64,000 nucleotides of DNA, taken from the NCBI RefSeq assembly GCF_009192765.1, contig NZ_VOHQ01000015.1:57377-121376 (forward strand). The letters are read 5' to 3'. How positions within the stretch are numbered: position 1 is the stretch's first letter; every line of letters begins with the position of its first letter. The notes beneath the pieces were generated by a model, which was not told the origin of the DNA, did no database searches, and saw only the letters and a program-made list of their open reading frames with translations. A program made the position numbers and the translations under genes. The stretch comes from Agriterribacter humi. Its GTDB lineage: Bacteria > Bacteroidota > Bacteroidia > Chitinophagales > Chitinophagaceae. Positions 54,968-63,999 of this stretch are shown here, in pieces.

Positions 54968-56218
54968 ATGAAGCATGTGGTTGTTATCGGCGGTGGCATC
55001 ATTGGCTTAAGTTCCGCCTATTACCTGCAACAGTTGGGTTATACCGTAACGGTAATAGATAAAGATGATTTTTCAAATAATTGTTCTTACGGTAATGCCG
55101 GCTATGTTTGTCCGAGTCATTTTATTCCATTGGCCACCCCCGGTATTGTTTGGAAAGGTTTTAAGTGGATGTTCAATAACCAAAGCCCGTTTTATGTACA
55201 ACCATCCCTCAACCGGTCGCTGGTTGACTGGGGATTGAAATTTGCCCGGAGTGCAAATGCACGGCATGTAGCGGATTCAGCTATCCCTTTACGTGATATA
55301 GCTTTACTGAGCCAGAAAGAATATGAAAGCTGGGCAGCCATACCCGGATTTGATTTTGCTTATGAGCATAGAGGGCTGCTGGAAATATTTCAAACCCAAC
55401 CTGTGGCGGAGCATGCTCACCACACTGTTGAACAGGCCAGAGCACTTGGACTGGAAGCCTCGTTACTGGATGCAGCGGAATTGAGGCAGTTGGAACCGCA
55501 TACAAAGATCAATGCGCTCGGCGCTATATTATTTAAGTGCGATGCACATTTATACCCCAACAAATTAATGCAGGGATTGCTTTCACTTTTACAACAAAAT
55601 GGAGTGAGGCTTGTAAGCAGCGCCCCGGTAACCGGCTTTGAAAAGAACGGAACTATGATAAAAAAAGTGATAACGCCCCGTGAAGATTTTGATGCAGGTG
55701 CAGTGGTAATAGCTACCGGCGCATGGAGCCGTGAAATAGCCGCAATGGCCAATACAAGAATTCCGCTGATGCCCGGTCGCGGCTATTCGGTAACCTTAGA
55801 AAACTCACCTTATCGCGTAAATCACCCGGCCGTATTGGCCGAAGGAAGAGTAGCCATTACACCTATGGATGGCAATAAGATCCGCTTTGGGGGAACGATG
55901 GAAGTTGTATCTACGTCCACACCTCCACGTTACCAGAGAGTGCAGGGCATTTTGAATGCCGTTAAAAGATTTTACCCCGAATTTGACGTTCCGATGCCCG
56001 CGCAGGATAAACTGTGGTTCGGTTACCGCCCCTGCTCGGCCGATGGACTGCCTTATATAGGTAAAATAAAAAGCTACAGCAATGTTGTGGTAGCCACCGG
56101 CCATGCTATGCTGGGATTAAGTCTTGGTGCCGGAACCGGGAAATTAGTGAGCGAAATAGTGAATGACGAAAAGAGCAGCATTGATCTGAAGCCTTTTAAC
56201 GTGGAAAGATTTGGGTGA
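54968..56218 (+). CDS. DadA-like FAD-dependent D-amino acid dehydrogenase
   Basis: 416 residues. The FAD-binding dinucleotide motif VVVIGGGIIGLSSAYYLQQLG is at the N-terminus, with CSYGNAGYVCPSHFIPLA typical of the DadA/D-hydroxyproline dehydrogenase group and the C-terminal GHAMLGLSLGAGTGKLVSEI FAD segment. It would oxidise a D-amino acid, passing electrons to the respiratory chain. No transporter or racemase is adjacent to define the substrate. Its stop lies only 2 nt from the convergent PIG-L gene's stop. Confidence 0.83.
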   Translation: MKHVVVIGGGIIGLSSAYYLQQLGYTVTVIDKDDFSNNCSYGNAGYVCPSHFIPLATPGIVWKGFKWMFNNQSPFYVQPSLNRSLVDWGLKFARSANARHVADSAIPLRDIALLSQKEYESWAAIPGFDFAYEHRGLLEIFQTQPVAEHAHHTVEQARALGLEASLLDAAELRQLEPHTKINALGAILFKCDAHLYPNKLMQGLLSLLQQNGVRLVSSAPVTGFEKNGTMIKKVITPREDFDAGAVVIATGAWSREIAAMANTRIPLMPGRGYSVTLENSPYRVNHPAVLAEGRVAITPMDGNKIRFGGTMEVVSTSTPPRYQRVQGILNAVKRFYPEFDVPMPAQDKLWFGYRPCSADGLPYIGKIKSYSNVVVATGHAMLGLSLGAGTGKLVSEIVNDEKSSIDLKPFNVERFG

Positions 56219-56220
56219 TG

Positions 56221-57141
56221 CTATTGTTTTTTCAGCATCGGGAACAGCCTTCTTATTTCTCCTTCAGAAGGCTGAGATCCGTATTCGCAAACCTCAAAAG
56301 CTTCGGCATGTTTTACTTCGGAAGCTTTTTGCCTTCCGTAAAACTTTTCGAGGGACTCCCTCAGTTCAGGAGTAACAGGAAGGGCAGCACGCAGCCCCAG
56401 CCATTTTTTTCTTTCATCGGCGCCTTTGGGAACTTCACCGGCATAACCGCCTATCCAGGGAAGCCATTCATAAAACTGCGACTGGTGCGCATCCATTGCA
56501 GCAATTTTTTTATCGTATACATCTGTAATATCAACGGCAATATCGGGGCGGAAAGGATTGGGTTTTTTAAAGAAATCACGGAAATATAAGAATACGGGAT
56601 TTTTCTTTAGGGGTGCTATATCGGGAAGAATATTGGGAACCCCTACCATATAGGCCGCATCCTGCACGAGTATACCGGTATAGCGGTGATCCGGATGATA
56701 ATCATTGGGCCGCGGTGCGATAACAATATCGGCTTCCCACTCCCGGATTTTGCGTATGATCTGGAGTCGTACTGCAAGACTGGGTTCTAAAGTCCCATCG
56801 TGGTTATCCAGGACATCGTAGGTAATGCCTAATCTTTTCCCTGCTTCCTTTGCTTCGGCGGCTCTTCTTTTTGCGAGAGCATTTCCCCCTTCAACCTGGT
56901 GCCCGGCATCGCCGTTCGTTACGGATAAAAATTTAACCGCATGTCCCATAGATGCGAAAAGCGCTGCTGTTCCACCTCCATCAATATCACAATCATCGGG
57001 ATGAGCGCCTATCATAATGATACGGATTTCTTTTTCTGAGTGCTGCGCATTAACCGCGGTAGAAGCCATAAGCAAAAACAAAATAAAAAATGACCGGAGT
57101 TTTATTTTACTGTAAGATTGTTGAACATGCAGGTTGAACAT
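56221..57141 (-). CDS. PIG-L family deacetylase, secreted
   Basis: 306 residues from the ATG at 57141, giving a signal peptide ending AVNAQ; an upstream ATG (57213) would mask it. Zinc motifs AHPDDCDIDGGG near the N-terminus and NDYHPDHRYTG are complete, as in GlcNAc-PI/LmbE deacetylases. It would remove acetyl groups from N-acetylated sugars in the periplasm. It does not obviously share an operon with neighbours. Confidence 0.85.
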   Translation of the reverse strand: MFNLHVQQSYSKIKLRSFFILFLLMASTAVNAQHSEKEIRIIMIGAHPDDCDIDGGGTAALFASMGHAVKFLSVTNGDAGHQVEGGNALAKRRAAEAKEAGKRLGITYDVLDNHDGTLEPSLAVRLQIIRKIREWEADIVIAPRPNDYHPDHRYTGILVQDAAYMVGVPNILPDIAPLKKNPVFLYFRDFFKKPNPFRPDIAVDITDVYDKKIAAMDAHQSQFYEWLPWIGGYAGEVPKGADERKKWLGLRAALPVTPELRESLEKFYGRQKASEVKHAEAFEVCEYGSQPSEGEIRRLFPMLKKQ

Positions 57142-57284
57142 ACATAATTTGATTTCCGGGTTACTTATCTTCAAATATAATAAAATTAACATTTCTCTTC
57201 TATTTGTTAACATCCCCTAAACAACCTCCTCCTAAAATTAATATGGCAAGAAGATTGCACTACTAAAGAAATATCCATAGTAAG

Positions 57285-57734
57285 ATGAAAGAAAAAATAT
57301 ATACATCTGCTATTAAAACGGTGCTGAAGGTTGATCAGGAGATCGAAACGGTGAAAGACACCATTGGTGAGCTATTGGATAAGGGGAAGGATTATCCGGA
57401 ATCATATTACAAGAATATATCATCAAATTCATTTCTTTTCGGCTGGATAAAATCTTTTTGCATTGTGATCATTTCCGTAAAGCTCATTCCGGAGTCGGAA
57501 GACAGTACTATAATCAATATAGAAGCTACAAAACCGGAAAACGGCGCCGCTACCAAAGACAATGTGCAGGATGCATTTTATGATTTTCTGGGGTTGATGA
57601 AAAAAACATTTACCCGCGAAGCATCACCTGCGCTGGTATGGAAAAACAACAATGATCATGGCGGCATATGGACCTTCCTGTTTTTAATATTGCTTGCAGC
57701 CTTTTTGATATGGTTTTATTTTTCGGGGAAATAA
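57285..57734 (+). CDS. Hypothetical C-tail-anchored protein
   Basis: 149 residues, no recognised domain. A polar N-terminal domain (1-125) with alternating beta strands (FCIVIISVKLIP, TIINIEAT) is followed by a single C-terminal membrane helix (about 129-147, IWTFLFLILLAAFLIWFYF) and two residues after Gly, a tail-anchor layout. It is convergent with cydB. Confidence 0.65.
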   Translation: MKEKIYTSAIKTVLKVDQEIETVKDTIGELLDKGKDYPESYYKNISSNSFLFGWIKSFCIVIISVKLIPESEDSTIINIEATKPENGAATKDNVQDAFYDFLGLMKKTFTREASPALVWKNNNDHGGIWTFLFLILLAAFLIWFYFSGK

Positions 57735-57775
57735 GCCTGTATCGTTTTATACCATCTTCTCTCCTGCCGTTTACA

Positions 57776-58813
57776 TTACCCGGTATATTTTTCTTTAACA
57801 GAATCAGGCGCTTTTGGCTTTTGCTGAAAACTGTAAAGCAGGTAAAACAATGCCGGAAGAATAAATATGCTGCCCGCCAGCAGGGCAATAGCCAGCGCTT
57901 CAATGGTTTTATCCTGGCCGCGGTGTTCCAGCAAAGAAAGGTATTTGCCGTTTTTAAGCAGCACAATATTGGGAAAATGCCTGTAGGTAAGCGTTAACAG
58001 TATCATGCTCACCTGGAAGCCTGCCAGCAGGCGGATGATCCTTACTTTTCCTTTGTACAAATAATACCACAAAAGCATTAACGATAAACTGGCTAAGGAT
58101 ATGGCTGTTACACCAACGGTGTTATCAAATATCCATGCAGCCAGCGGAATGTTTTCGGTATATGCTGCAACAAAAACCAATGCCCCGGAAATGACCGCGG
58201 CAGTATTGGTGGTTCTTGCTTTAGCGATAAAGCGGCCCTTATCTAACGCATTGTCTGTTTCTCCAACAAGGTAAATGGCTGCAAGAAAGCCGCATATGGT
58301 TACCGTAAACAACCCTACCGCAAGCGGGAACCAATGCAACCAGCTAAAAATATAAGCATCCGCGAAATTTGCAGCATAAGGATCAATGGTTCGTGAGACA
58401 GCGCTTCCTGCTATAACACCCAAAAAGAAAGGCGTTATGCAACTGGAAATTACAAAGATGCGGTTGTAAATGATCTGCATATCATCCACAACGGCATCGT
58501 GATGCCTGAAAGCAAAAGCCGTTCCCCTTGCAATAATGCCCAGCAACATAATGGATAAAGGAATGTGCAGGTTGATGGACATGGTTGTATAAATGGCGGG
58601 AAATCCAACAAATAATATAACGATAGTAATAATAAGCCACATGTGATTGGCTTCCCATACAGGACCAATAGCTTTATACAATGTTTTACGTGTTCTGGCA
58701 AGATTGGCCCTGCGCGTAAAAAGCTCCAGTATCCCTGCGCCAAAATCTGCCCCACCCAATAGCAGGTATAAAAGTATAGCAGCCCACAGGTATATCATTA
58801 CAACGTTCAGCAT
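57776..58813 (-). CDS. cydB: Cytochrome bd quinol oxidase subunit II
   Basis: 345 residues, about eight membrane helices. The N-terminus IYLWAAILLYLLLGGADFGAGILELF and the segment GPVWEANHMWLIITIVILFVGFPAIYTT are CydB hallmarks. Second subunit of the oxygen-reducing terminal oxidase used at low oxygen. It begins 4 nt after the cydA stop. Confidence 0.9.
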   Translation of the reverse strand: MLNVVMIYLWAAILLYLLLGGADFGAGILELFTRRANLARTRKTLYKAIGPVWEANHMWLIITIVILFVGFPAIYTTMSINLHIPLSIMLLGIIARGTAFAFRHHDAVVDDMQIIYNRIFVISSCITPFFLGVIAGSAVSRTIDPYAANFADAYIFSWLHWFPLAVGLFTVTICGFLAAIYLVGETDNALDKGRFIAKARTTNTAAVISGALVFVAAYTENIPLAAWIFDNTVGVTAISLASLSLMLLWYYLYKGKVRIIRLLAGFQVSMILLTLTYRHFPNIVLLKNGKYLSLLEHRGQDKTIEALAIALLAGSIFILPALFYLLYSFQQKPKAPDSVKEKYTG

Positions 58814-58817
58814 GCAT

Positions 58818-60152
58818 TTACGGGTTTGACGGTTTATCAGGCGGTGCTATATCATATAATTTTTCAACCATTTTTATTTGCCGGTACAACATAAAAGTTA
58901 CAATTACAGCCAGCGATATGTATACAGCCGTATACAGGTAAAAAGAATAGATGATGCCGGGCATTGGAGTTACTGCATCGGCCGTTTTCATAACGCCGTA
59001 TATGATCCAGGGTTGCCTGCCCACTTCTGTTACCGTCCATCCCGCTTCTACTGCTATAAAGCCCATAGGAGTGGCCGTTACAAACAACCTGAGCAGCCAG
59101 TTCGATTCCAGCCATTTTCGTTTTTTCCATAACGCGGTATAATAGATCAAAGCAATAAAAAACATAACCATGCCTAAACCTACCATTACCTGGAATGCAT
59201 AATGTGTAACAGCTACGGGTGGACGCTCGTTAGCGGGGATCTGATCAAGTCCCTTTACTTCAGATGTAAAATTGCCATGCACCATAAAGCTCAGCAATCC
59301 CGGAATTTTTAAAGCGTACCTGACCGTATTGTTTTTTTCATCAGGAATGCCTCCTATGATCAAAGGTGCCGATTGCTGTGTATGAAAATGCGCTTCCATG
59401 GCCGCGAGTTTTGCCGGTTGCCGCTTTGCTGTATCTTTTGCAGAAACATCTCCGCTGAGCGGTTGTAACAGGGCTGCAACCGTTGCAAATACAGCAGCTA
59501 TTTTAAATGCTGTTCTGTGAAACAATATATTTCTTCCCTTTAAGATCATCAAAGCATGAATGCCCGCTACGGCAAATCCCGTAGCAACAAATGCAGCAAG
59601 CGACATATGCAGCGCCTGTGAGAACCACGCATCATTGAACATGGCCTGCATGGGATCAATATTAAGATATTCACCATTCACATAATCAAATCCAGAGGGG
59701 CTGTTCATCCAGGCATTTGCCGCCACTACCAGTATGCCCGAAAGAAGACCACTTATTCCTACCACCAGTCCGGTAAACCAGTGAAACCACCGGTTAAAGC
59801 GGTTCCAGCCATACAGGAAAAAACCCAATGCAATGGCTTCAATAAAAAAAGCGGTTCCTTCAAGCGAAAAGGGCATGCCGAATATGGGTCCTGCATGCTG
59901 CATAAAAGTTGGCCACAACAAACCCAGCTCAAATGAAAGTACGGTGCCTGATACCGCTCCTGTAGCAAAAAATATGGCCACCCCCTTGCTCCATGCTTTG
60001 GTAACATTTTTATAAACGATTTTATGTGTAGTAAGCCATTTGTAATGTGCTACAGCCATAAAAAAAGGCATAACCATGCCTATACAGGAAAACACAATAT
60101 GAAAACCCAGCGAAAGCGCCATTTGCGAGCGGGCTGCTAAAAAGTCGTCCAT
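58818..60152 (-). CDS. cydA: Cytochrome bd quinol oxidase subunit I (short Q-loop)
   Basis: 444 residues from the ATG at 60152; the longer frame starts with TTG inside the promoter. Haem ligands fit His18 in LGFHIVFSC, a His in SQALHMSLAAF and a Met in VMVGLGMVMF. GRQPWIIYGVMKTADAVTP is the conserved CydA segment. The Q-loop region is short, as in CioA-type oxidases, so it is shorter than E. coli CydA. It oxidises menaquinol and reduces oxygen without pumping protons. Operon with cydB. Confidence 0.92.
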   Translation of the reverse strand: MDDFLAARSQMALSLGFHIVFSCIGMVMPFFMAVAHYKWLTTHKIVYKNVTKAWSKGVAIFFATGAVSGTVLSFELGLLWPTFMQHAGPIFGMPFSLEGTAFFIEAIALGFFLYGWNRFNRWFHWFTGLVVGISGLLSGILVVAANAWMNSPSGFDYVNGEYLNIDPMQAMFNDAWFSQALHMSLAAFVATGFAVAGIHALMILKGRNILFHRTAFKIAAVFATVAALLQPLSGDVSAKDTAKRQPAKLAAMEAHFHTQQSAPLIIGGIPDEKNNTVRYALKIPGLLSFMVHGNFTSEVKGLDQIPANERPPVAVTHYAFQVMVGLGMVMFFIALIYYTALWKKRKWLESNWLLRLFVTATPMGFIAVEAGWTVTEVGRQPWIIYGVMKTADAVTPMPGIIYSFYLYTAVYISLAVIVTFMLYRQIKMVEKLYDIAPPDKPSNP

Positions 60153-60190
60153 AGAAACATCAATTATAGATGGGTTGGGTTGCCTGTATG

Positions 60191-60222
60191 CAAAGTAATC
60201 TATAAATTGCTGTACCTGCAAA
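60191..60222 (-). promoter_or_regulatory. cydAB promoter
   Basis: On the minus strand TTTG (60222-60219), 20 nt, TTACTTTG (60198-60191): one mismatch in the -7. It predicts a leader of about 30 nt before the ATG at 60152. Confidence 0.55.
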
Positions 60223-60327
60223 AAACCGTTTGGTTTTTACAATTGCACGGGCAGGAGTATGTAAAGTCTTCCAGAAAAGAATATTACTCATGATAACACT
60301 TATTTTTATACCGGTTACCAATGAGAT

Positions 60328-61402
60328 ATGAACCATTCAACACTCATATTAACATCAATGATAAAGAGCATGATATTATTAATGCAATTTCTTATCCGCT
60401 CAAAAAGAAATGAGAAATTAAGGCAAAAGAGATTTGCTATAACAAAAAAGGGTGCTCAATTTATAATGATATGGTGCCTGTTGCTTTTTGTATCCTGCGG
60501 ATTGCGGTCTGCACAGGAAGATACGCCCTTTACTTTTAAAGAAACAGCCCCAGGGTGTGGAATTGTTGGAGAATGAAAAGCCGGTTTTCTTCTACCAGCG
60601 TCAACCCAAATCCTTAACAGGAGAATATAACTGCAATAATTATTTACACCCTTTATACAGTATTGAAGGCGACACGCTAACGGAAGAATTTCCTGAAGAC
60701 CATCCTTATCACAGGTGGATATTCTGGTCGTGGCACCAGGTATATATTGATACCCAATCCATAGGCGACCACTGGATCATGAAAAATATTGCACAGGAAG
60801 TGAGCAGGCTTACAACTGCGCAGCATGACGGCAAAGCCATATTAAAAACAAAGGTAAACTGGACTTCCCCATCTTATATGAATCAAAAACCTTTTATTGA
60901 AGAACAAGCCACCATTACCGCGTATACTGCAGAAGACGGATTGCGAAAGATTGATTTTGAAATTGCATTAAAAGCGCTGGTGCCTGGCGTACAAATCGGA
61001 GGTTCAGATGATGAAAAAGGATATGGCGGCTTTTGTGCCCGTTTAAGGATGCCGGATAATTTATTGTTTACTGCTGAAGCCGGCAAAGTAATACCACAGG
61101 AACTGCAACTCAATGCCGGCCCCTGGATGGATTTTACTGCGGACTTTGACAAAAACAACGAACATAGTGGAATAACCATTCTTTGTCATAACAGCACCCC
61201 CAATTATCCGGCTCCGTGGATACTCAGACAGAAGGGAAGCATGCAGAATATCGTTTATCCCGGGAGAAACCGGGTAGCGTTATCAGCCACTACCCCGCTC
61301 GTCTTACGGTACAGGCTAATTGTTCACAATGGAAAAGCAGGCGCTCTTCAATTAAATACTTTACAGGCCGAATACCAAAAACAACAATATCAAGGTGAAT
61401 GA
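60328..61402 (+). pseudogene. PmoA-like (DUF6807) lipoprotein gene with a frameshift
   Basis: The first frame (to 60576) ends with a lipoprotein signal (WCLLLFVSCGL) and FTFKETAPG, then stops. The next frame, open to 61402, continues GVELLENEKPVFFYQRQPK...CNNYLHPLY, HRWIFWSWHQVY and the rest of a PmoA-like/DUF6807 domain. Joining the two needs removal of one base within CCCCAGGG (about 60550-60557), giving ETAPG-VELLENEKPV. Either the gene is inactivated or the base is a sequencing error. The exact start codon is unclear (60328, 60382 or 60466). DUF6807 proteins accompany sugar-catabolic oxidoreductases; no methane role is implied. Confidence 0.7.
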
Positions 61403-61457
61403 ACAATCCATACATTTATATAATGAAGAGGTTCTTCTAATCCCGCTAAAAAATAAC

Positions 61458-62474
61458 ATGAACGCTATTGAAACAGCATACGAACAATTGCTACAGCCTT
61501 CGCCGGCATTGATAACCGATATAACCAAAATACAGGGCGATATTATAATACTGGGCGCAGGCGGCAAAATGGGGCCCGCACTGGCAAAGCTTACCCGCCA
61601 GGCCATTGACCGGGCAGGCATCTCAAAAAAGGTAACAGCCGTTTCACGTTTCTCTGAACCAGGCGTTAAGGAAAACCTGGAGCAGGCCGGGGTAATAACC
61701 CTGCAGGCCGACCTGCTGGAAGACAACCAGTTGCAGTTGCTGCCCCTTGCAGAGAATGTGCTGTACCTGGCCGGTACAAAGTTTGGCACAACTGGAAAAG
61801 AATATTTTACCTGGGCCATGAATACTTACTTACCGGCACGGGTAGCCGAAAAGTATAAAGATTCCCGTATAGTGGTTTTTTCAACCGGCAATGTGTACCC
61901 GCTAGTACCTGTACTATCAGGCGGAGCCACGGAATTAACAGAGCCGGAGCCTGCGGGAGAATACGCCCAGTCGTGCCTGGGCAGGGAGCGTTTATTTCAA
62001 TACCAGTCATCTAAGTACAACACTCCCCTCTTCATTTACCGGCTTAATTATGCCAATGACGTAAGCTATGGTGTACTGCTGGAAATTGCCCGTTCCGTAA
62101 TGGAAGGCAGGCCTGTTGATATCGGCATGGGACATATCAACGCCATCTGGCAGGGCGATGCCAATGAAATGGCCATCAGGGCGCTGCTTTATTGCGAAGC
62201 ACCGGCTAAAACAGTAAATATAACAGGGCCGGAAATGATTTCGGTGAGATGGGCGGCCCGGGAATTTGGAAGCATGTTTGGTAAGCCGCCTGTATTTGTG
62301 AACGAAGAGCAACACACTGCGTTGCTGAGCAATGCAGGTGAAGCCTGTCGTTTATTCGGGTACCCTAACGTGTCGCTAAAACAAATGATGGAGATACAGG
62401 CAGAATGGTTAAAGCACGGTGGAAAAACAATCAATAAGCCCACCCATTACCAGGAAAGAAAAGGCAAATTTTAA
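61458..62474 (+). CDS. NAD(P)-dependent epimerase/dehydratase family protein
   Basis: 338 residues from the ATG at 61458; a GTG at 61395 overlapping the upstream stop is possible but less family-like. The Rossmann motif GDIIILGAGGKMGPALAKL and the later VVFSTGNVYPLV and YRLNYANDVSYGVL segments fit an extended SDR; the catalytic Tyr of the usual YxxxK is altered (YQSSK may serve). Member of a three-gene cluster with the PmoA-like gene and a DapA-superfamily aldolase 4 nt downstream. Substrate unknown, probably a sugar acid. Confidence 0.78.
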   Translation: MNAIETAYEQLLQPSPALITDITKIQGDIIILGAGGKMGPALAKLTRQAIDRAGISKKVTAVSRFSEPGVKENLEQAGVITLQADLLEDNQLQLLPLAENVLYLAGTKFGTTGKEYFTWAMNTYLPARVAEKYKDSRIVVFSTGNVYPLVPVLSGGATELTEPEPAGEYAQSCLGRERLFQYQSSKYNTPLFIYRLNYANDVSYGVLLEIARSVMEGRPVDIGMGHINAIWQGDANEMAIRALLYCEAPAKTVNITGPEMISVRWAAREFGSMFGKPPVFVNEEQHTALLSNAGEACRLFGYPNVSLKQMMEIQAEWLKHGGKTINKPTHYQERKGKF

Positions 62475-62478
62475 TCGC

Positions 62479-63558
62479 ATGTCAACTTACTCATTGTTAC
62501 CAGCCGGTATAAACAGCTTACTGCAGGAAGGAACCGTAATCCCTGCTCACCCGCTTGCGCTGCGCCCCGATCTGCGTGTTAATGAAGAACGGCAACGCTT
62601 GCTTACGCAATATTATATGGCGGCGGGTGCAGGTGGTGTTGCAGTTGGCGTGCATACCACCCAGTTTGAAATCAGGAATCCCCAAATTAACCTGTTAGAA
62701 ACCGTATTAAAGCTGGCAGCCGAAGAAATTGAAAAAGCAAATTTGAGTCAGTCATTTATAAAAGTAGCGGGTATTTGCGGGCCAACGGCACAGGCAGTTG
62801 ACGAGGCCAGGCTGGCCAAACAATATGGCTACCACCTTGGTTTGGTGAGCATGGGCGGATTGCAGCAATATTCGGAAAAAGACCTTATTAAAAGACTGTA
62901 TGCCATTGCGGAAATCATACCGGTGTTTGGTTTTTACCTTCAACCAGCAGTGGGCGGACGTGTTTTAAGCTATTCGTTCTGGCGTGCATTTGCTGAAATA
63001 CCGAATGCTTACGCGGTAAAAGTAGCGGCTTTTAACCGGTACCAAACACTGGATGTGGTGCGGGCTATTGCCGAATCGGGCAGGTGCAGTGAAATTGCTT
63101 TATACACCGGTAATGATGATAATATTGTAGCCGACCTGCTTACGCCCTTCAGGTTCGTGGTAAACGGCCGGCAGGTTGAAAAACAATTCGTGGGCGGATT
63201 GCTCGGGCATTGGGCGGTTTGGACAAAAAATGCAGTAGCGCTGCTGCAAGAAATTAAACAGTGTATTAGCAATAATTATAGCGGCATGCAAAATCTTTTG
63301 GCCAAAGGCGTTGAGGTTACAGACATGAATGCAGTGATTTTTGACGCCGCGCATTCCTTTCACGGGTGCATACCCGGCATTCATGAAGTATTGCGGCGGC
63401 AGGGCATATTGGAAGGGCTTTGGTGCCTTAATCCTGAAGAAAAATTATCAGCAGGTCAATTGGAAGAAATTGACAGGGTATACCGGTCATATGAAGCGTT
63501 AACGGATGATGATTTTGTAAAAGCGTTTCTCAATAATGCTACAAATATTTCCCAGTGA
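62479..63558 (+). CDS. DapA/NanA-superfamily aldolase-like protein
   Basis: 359 residues from the ATG at 62479, 4 nt after the epimerase stop. TIM-barrel aldolase features are partial: GAGGVAVGVHTTQFEIR near the N-terminus, VAGICGPTAQAVDEARLAKQYGYHLGLVSMGG, FGFYLQPAVGG and AYAVKVAAFNRYQTL, where the Lys sits where the Schiff-base Lys is expected. It lacks the standard GSTGE motif, so it is a divergent member and may act on a sugar-derived keto acid. Followed by a terminator at 63702-63733. Confidence 0.75.
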   Translation: MSTYSLLPAGINSLLQEGTVIPAHPLALRPDLRVNEERQRLLTQYYMAAGAGGVAVGVHTTQFEIRNPQINLLETVLKLAAEEIEKANLSQSFIKVAGICGPTAQAVDEARLAKQYGYHLGLVSMGGLQQYSEKDLIKRLYAIAEIIPVFGFYLQPAVGGRVLSYSFWRAFAEIPNAYAVKVAAFNRYQTLDVVRAIAESGRCSEIALYTGNDDNIVADLLTPFRFVVNGRQVEKQFVGGLLGHWAVWTKNAVALLQEIKQCISNNYSGMQNLLAKGVEVTDMNAVIFDAAHSFHGCIPGIHEVLRRQGILEGLWCLNPEEKLSAGQLEEIDRVYRSYEALTDDDFVKAFLNNATNISQ

Positions 63559-63701
63559 TAAGTGTTGCGGACATTATTGCCAGCATACACCCATTCATCG
63601 AAGCAATAAGGTCAATCATCGAATAGCTATTGGTTAAAGCTTAAAATGAATAAATGTAAACCTATATTTGCATTGGTTTTTCATAGGATATTGGATTTAA
63701 A

Positions 63702-63733
63702 AACGGGGTGCATTTCTATGCTGCCCCTTTTTT
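63702..63733 (+). terminator. Terminator after the DapA-like gene cluster
   Basis: GGGGTGCA pairs with TGC-GCCCC (one bulged T) around TTTCTA, followed by a T-run at 63728-63733. A TATATTTG -7-like box at 63663-63670 lies just upstream, without a good -33. Confidence 0.65.
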
Positions 63734-63807
63734 ATAAATAGGATTCAGAAAAATTTACGCTTTCTTTTTTTCTTTTTAATAATAAATCTTCTTTTACTTT
63801 TTCTCTC

Positions 63808-63999
63808 TTAAGTAACAGATTCAGGAACCAGCTTAAATCCCATCCGCTTTACTTGCTTTCTTATTTTCTTAAACTGTTGTTCTTTGAAGCTATCAGTATA
63901 TTTTTCAATTGGTATAGGATTGAATTCGGTTCTATTCTTCAGCATCATATAAAATATTACAGCGATTTTTCTTGCTGTTGCCGTAATAGCTTTGGCTGT
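63808..63999 (-). mobile_element. IS110-family transposase, C-terminal end (partial)
   Basis: A minus-strand frame enters from the right edge and ends in TAA at 63808-63810. The roughly 63 residues include TAKAITATARKIAVIFYMML, KNRTEFNPIPIEKY and FKKIRKQVKRMGFKLVP, the usual C-terminus of Bacteroidota IS110/IS116/IS902 transposases. The rest lies beyond the window. The element's end should lie between 63559 and 63807, but no inverted repeats are expected for this family and no boundary can be fixed. Confidence 0.8.

Noticed and set aside
60328..60576. Independent 82-residue small protein
   Set aside because: Its end carries a lipoprotein leader that joins smoothly to the next frame's PmoA-like domain; a frameshift explains it better.
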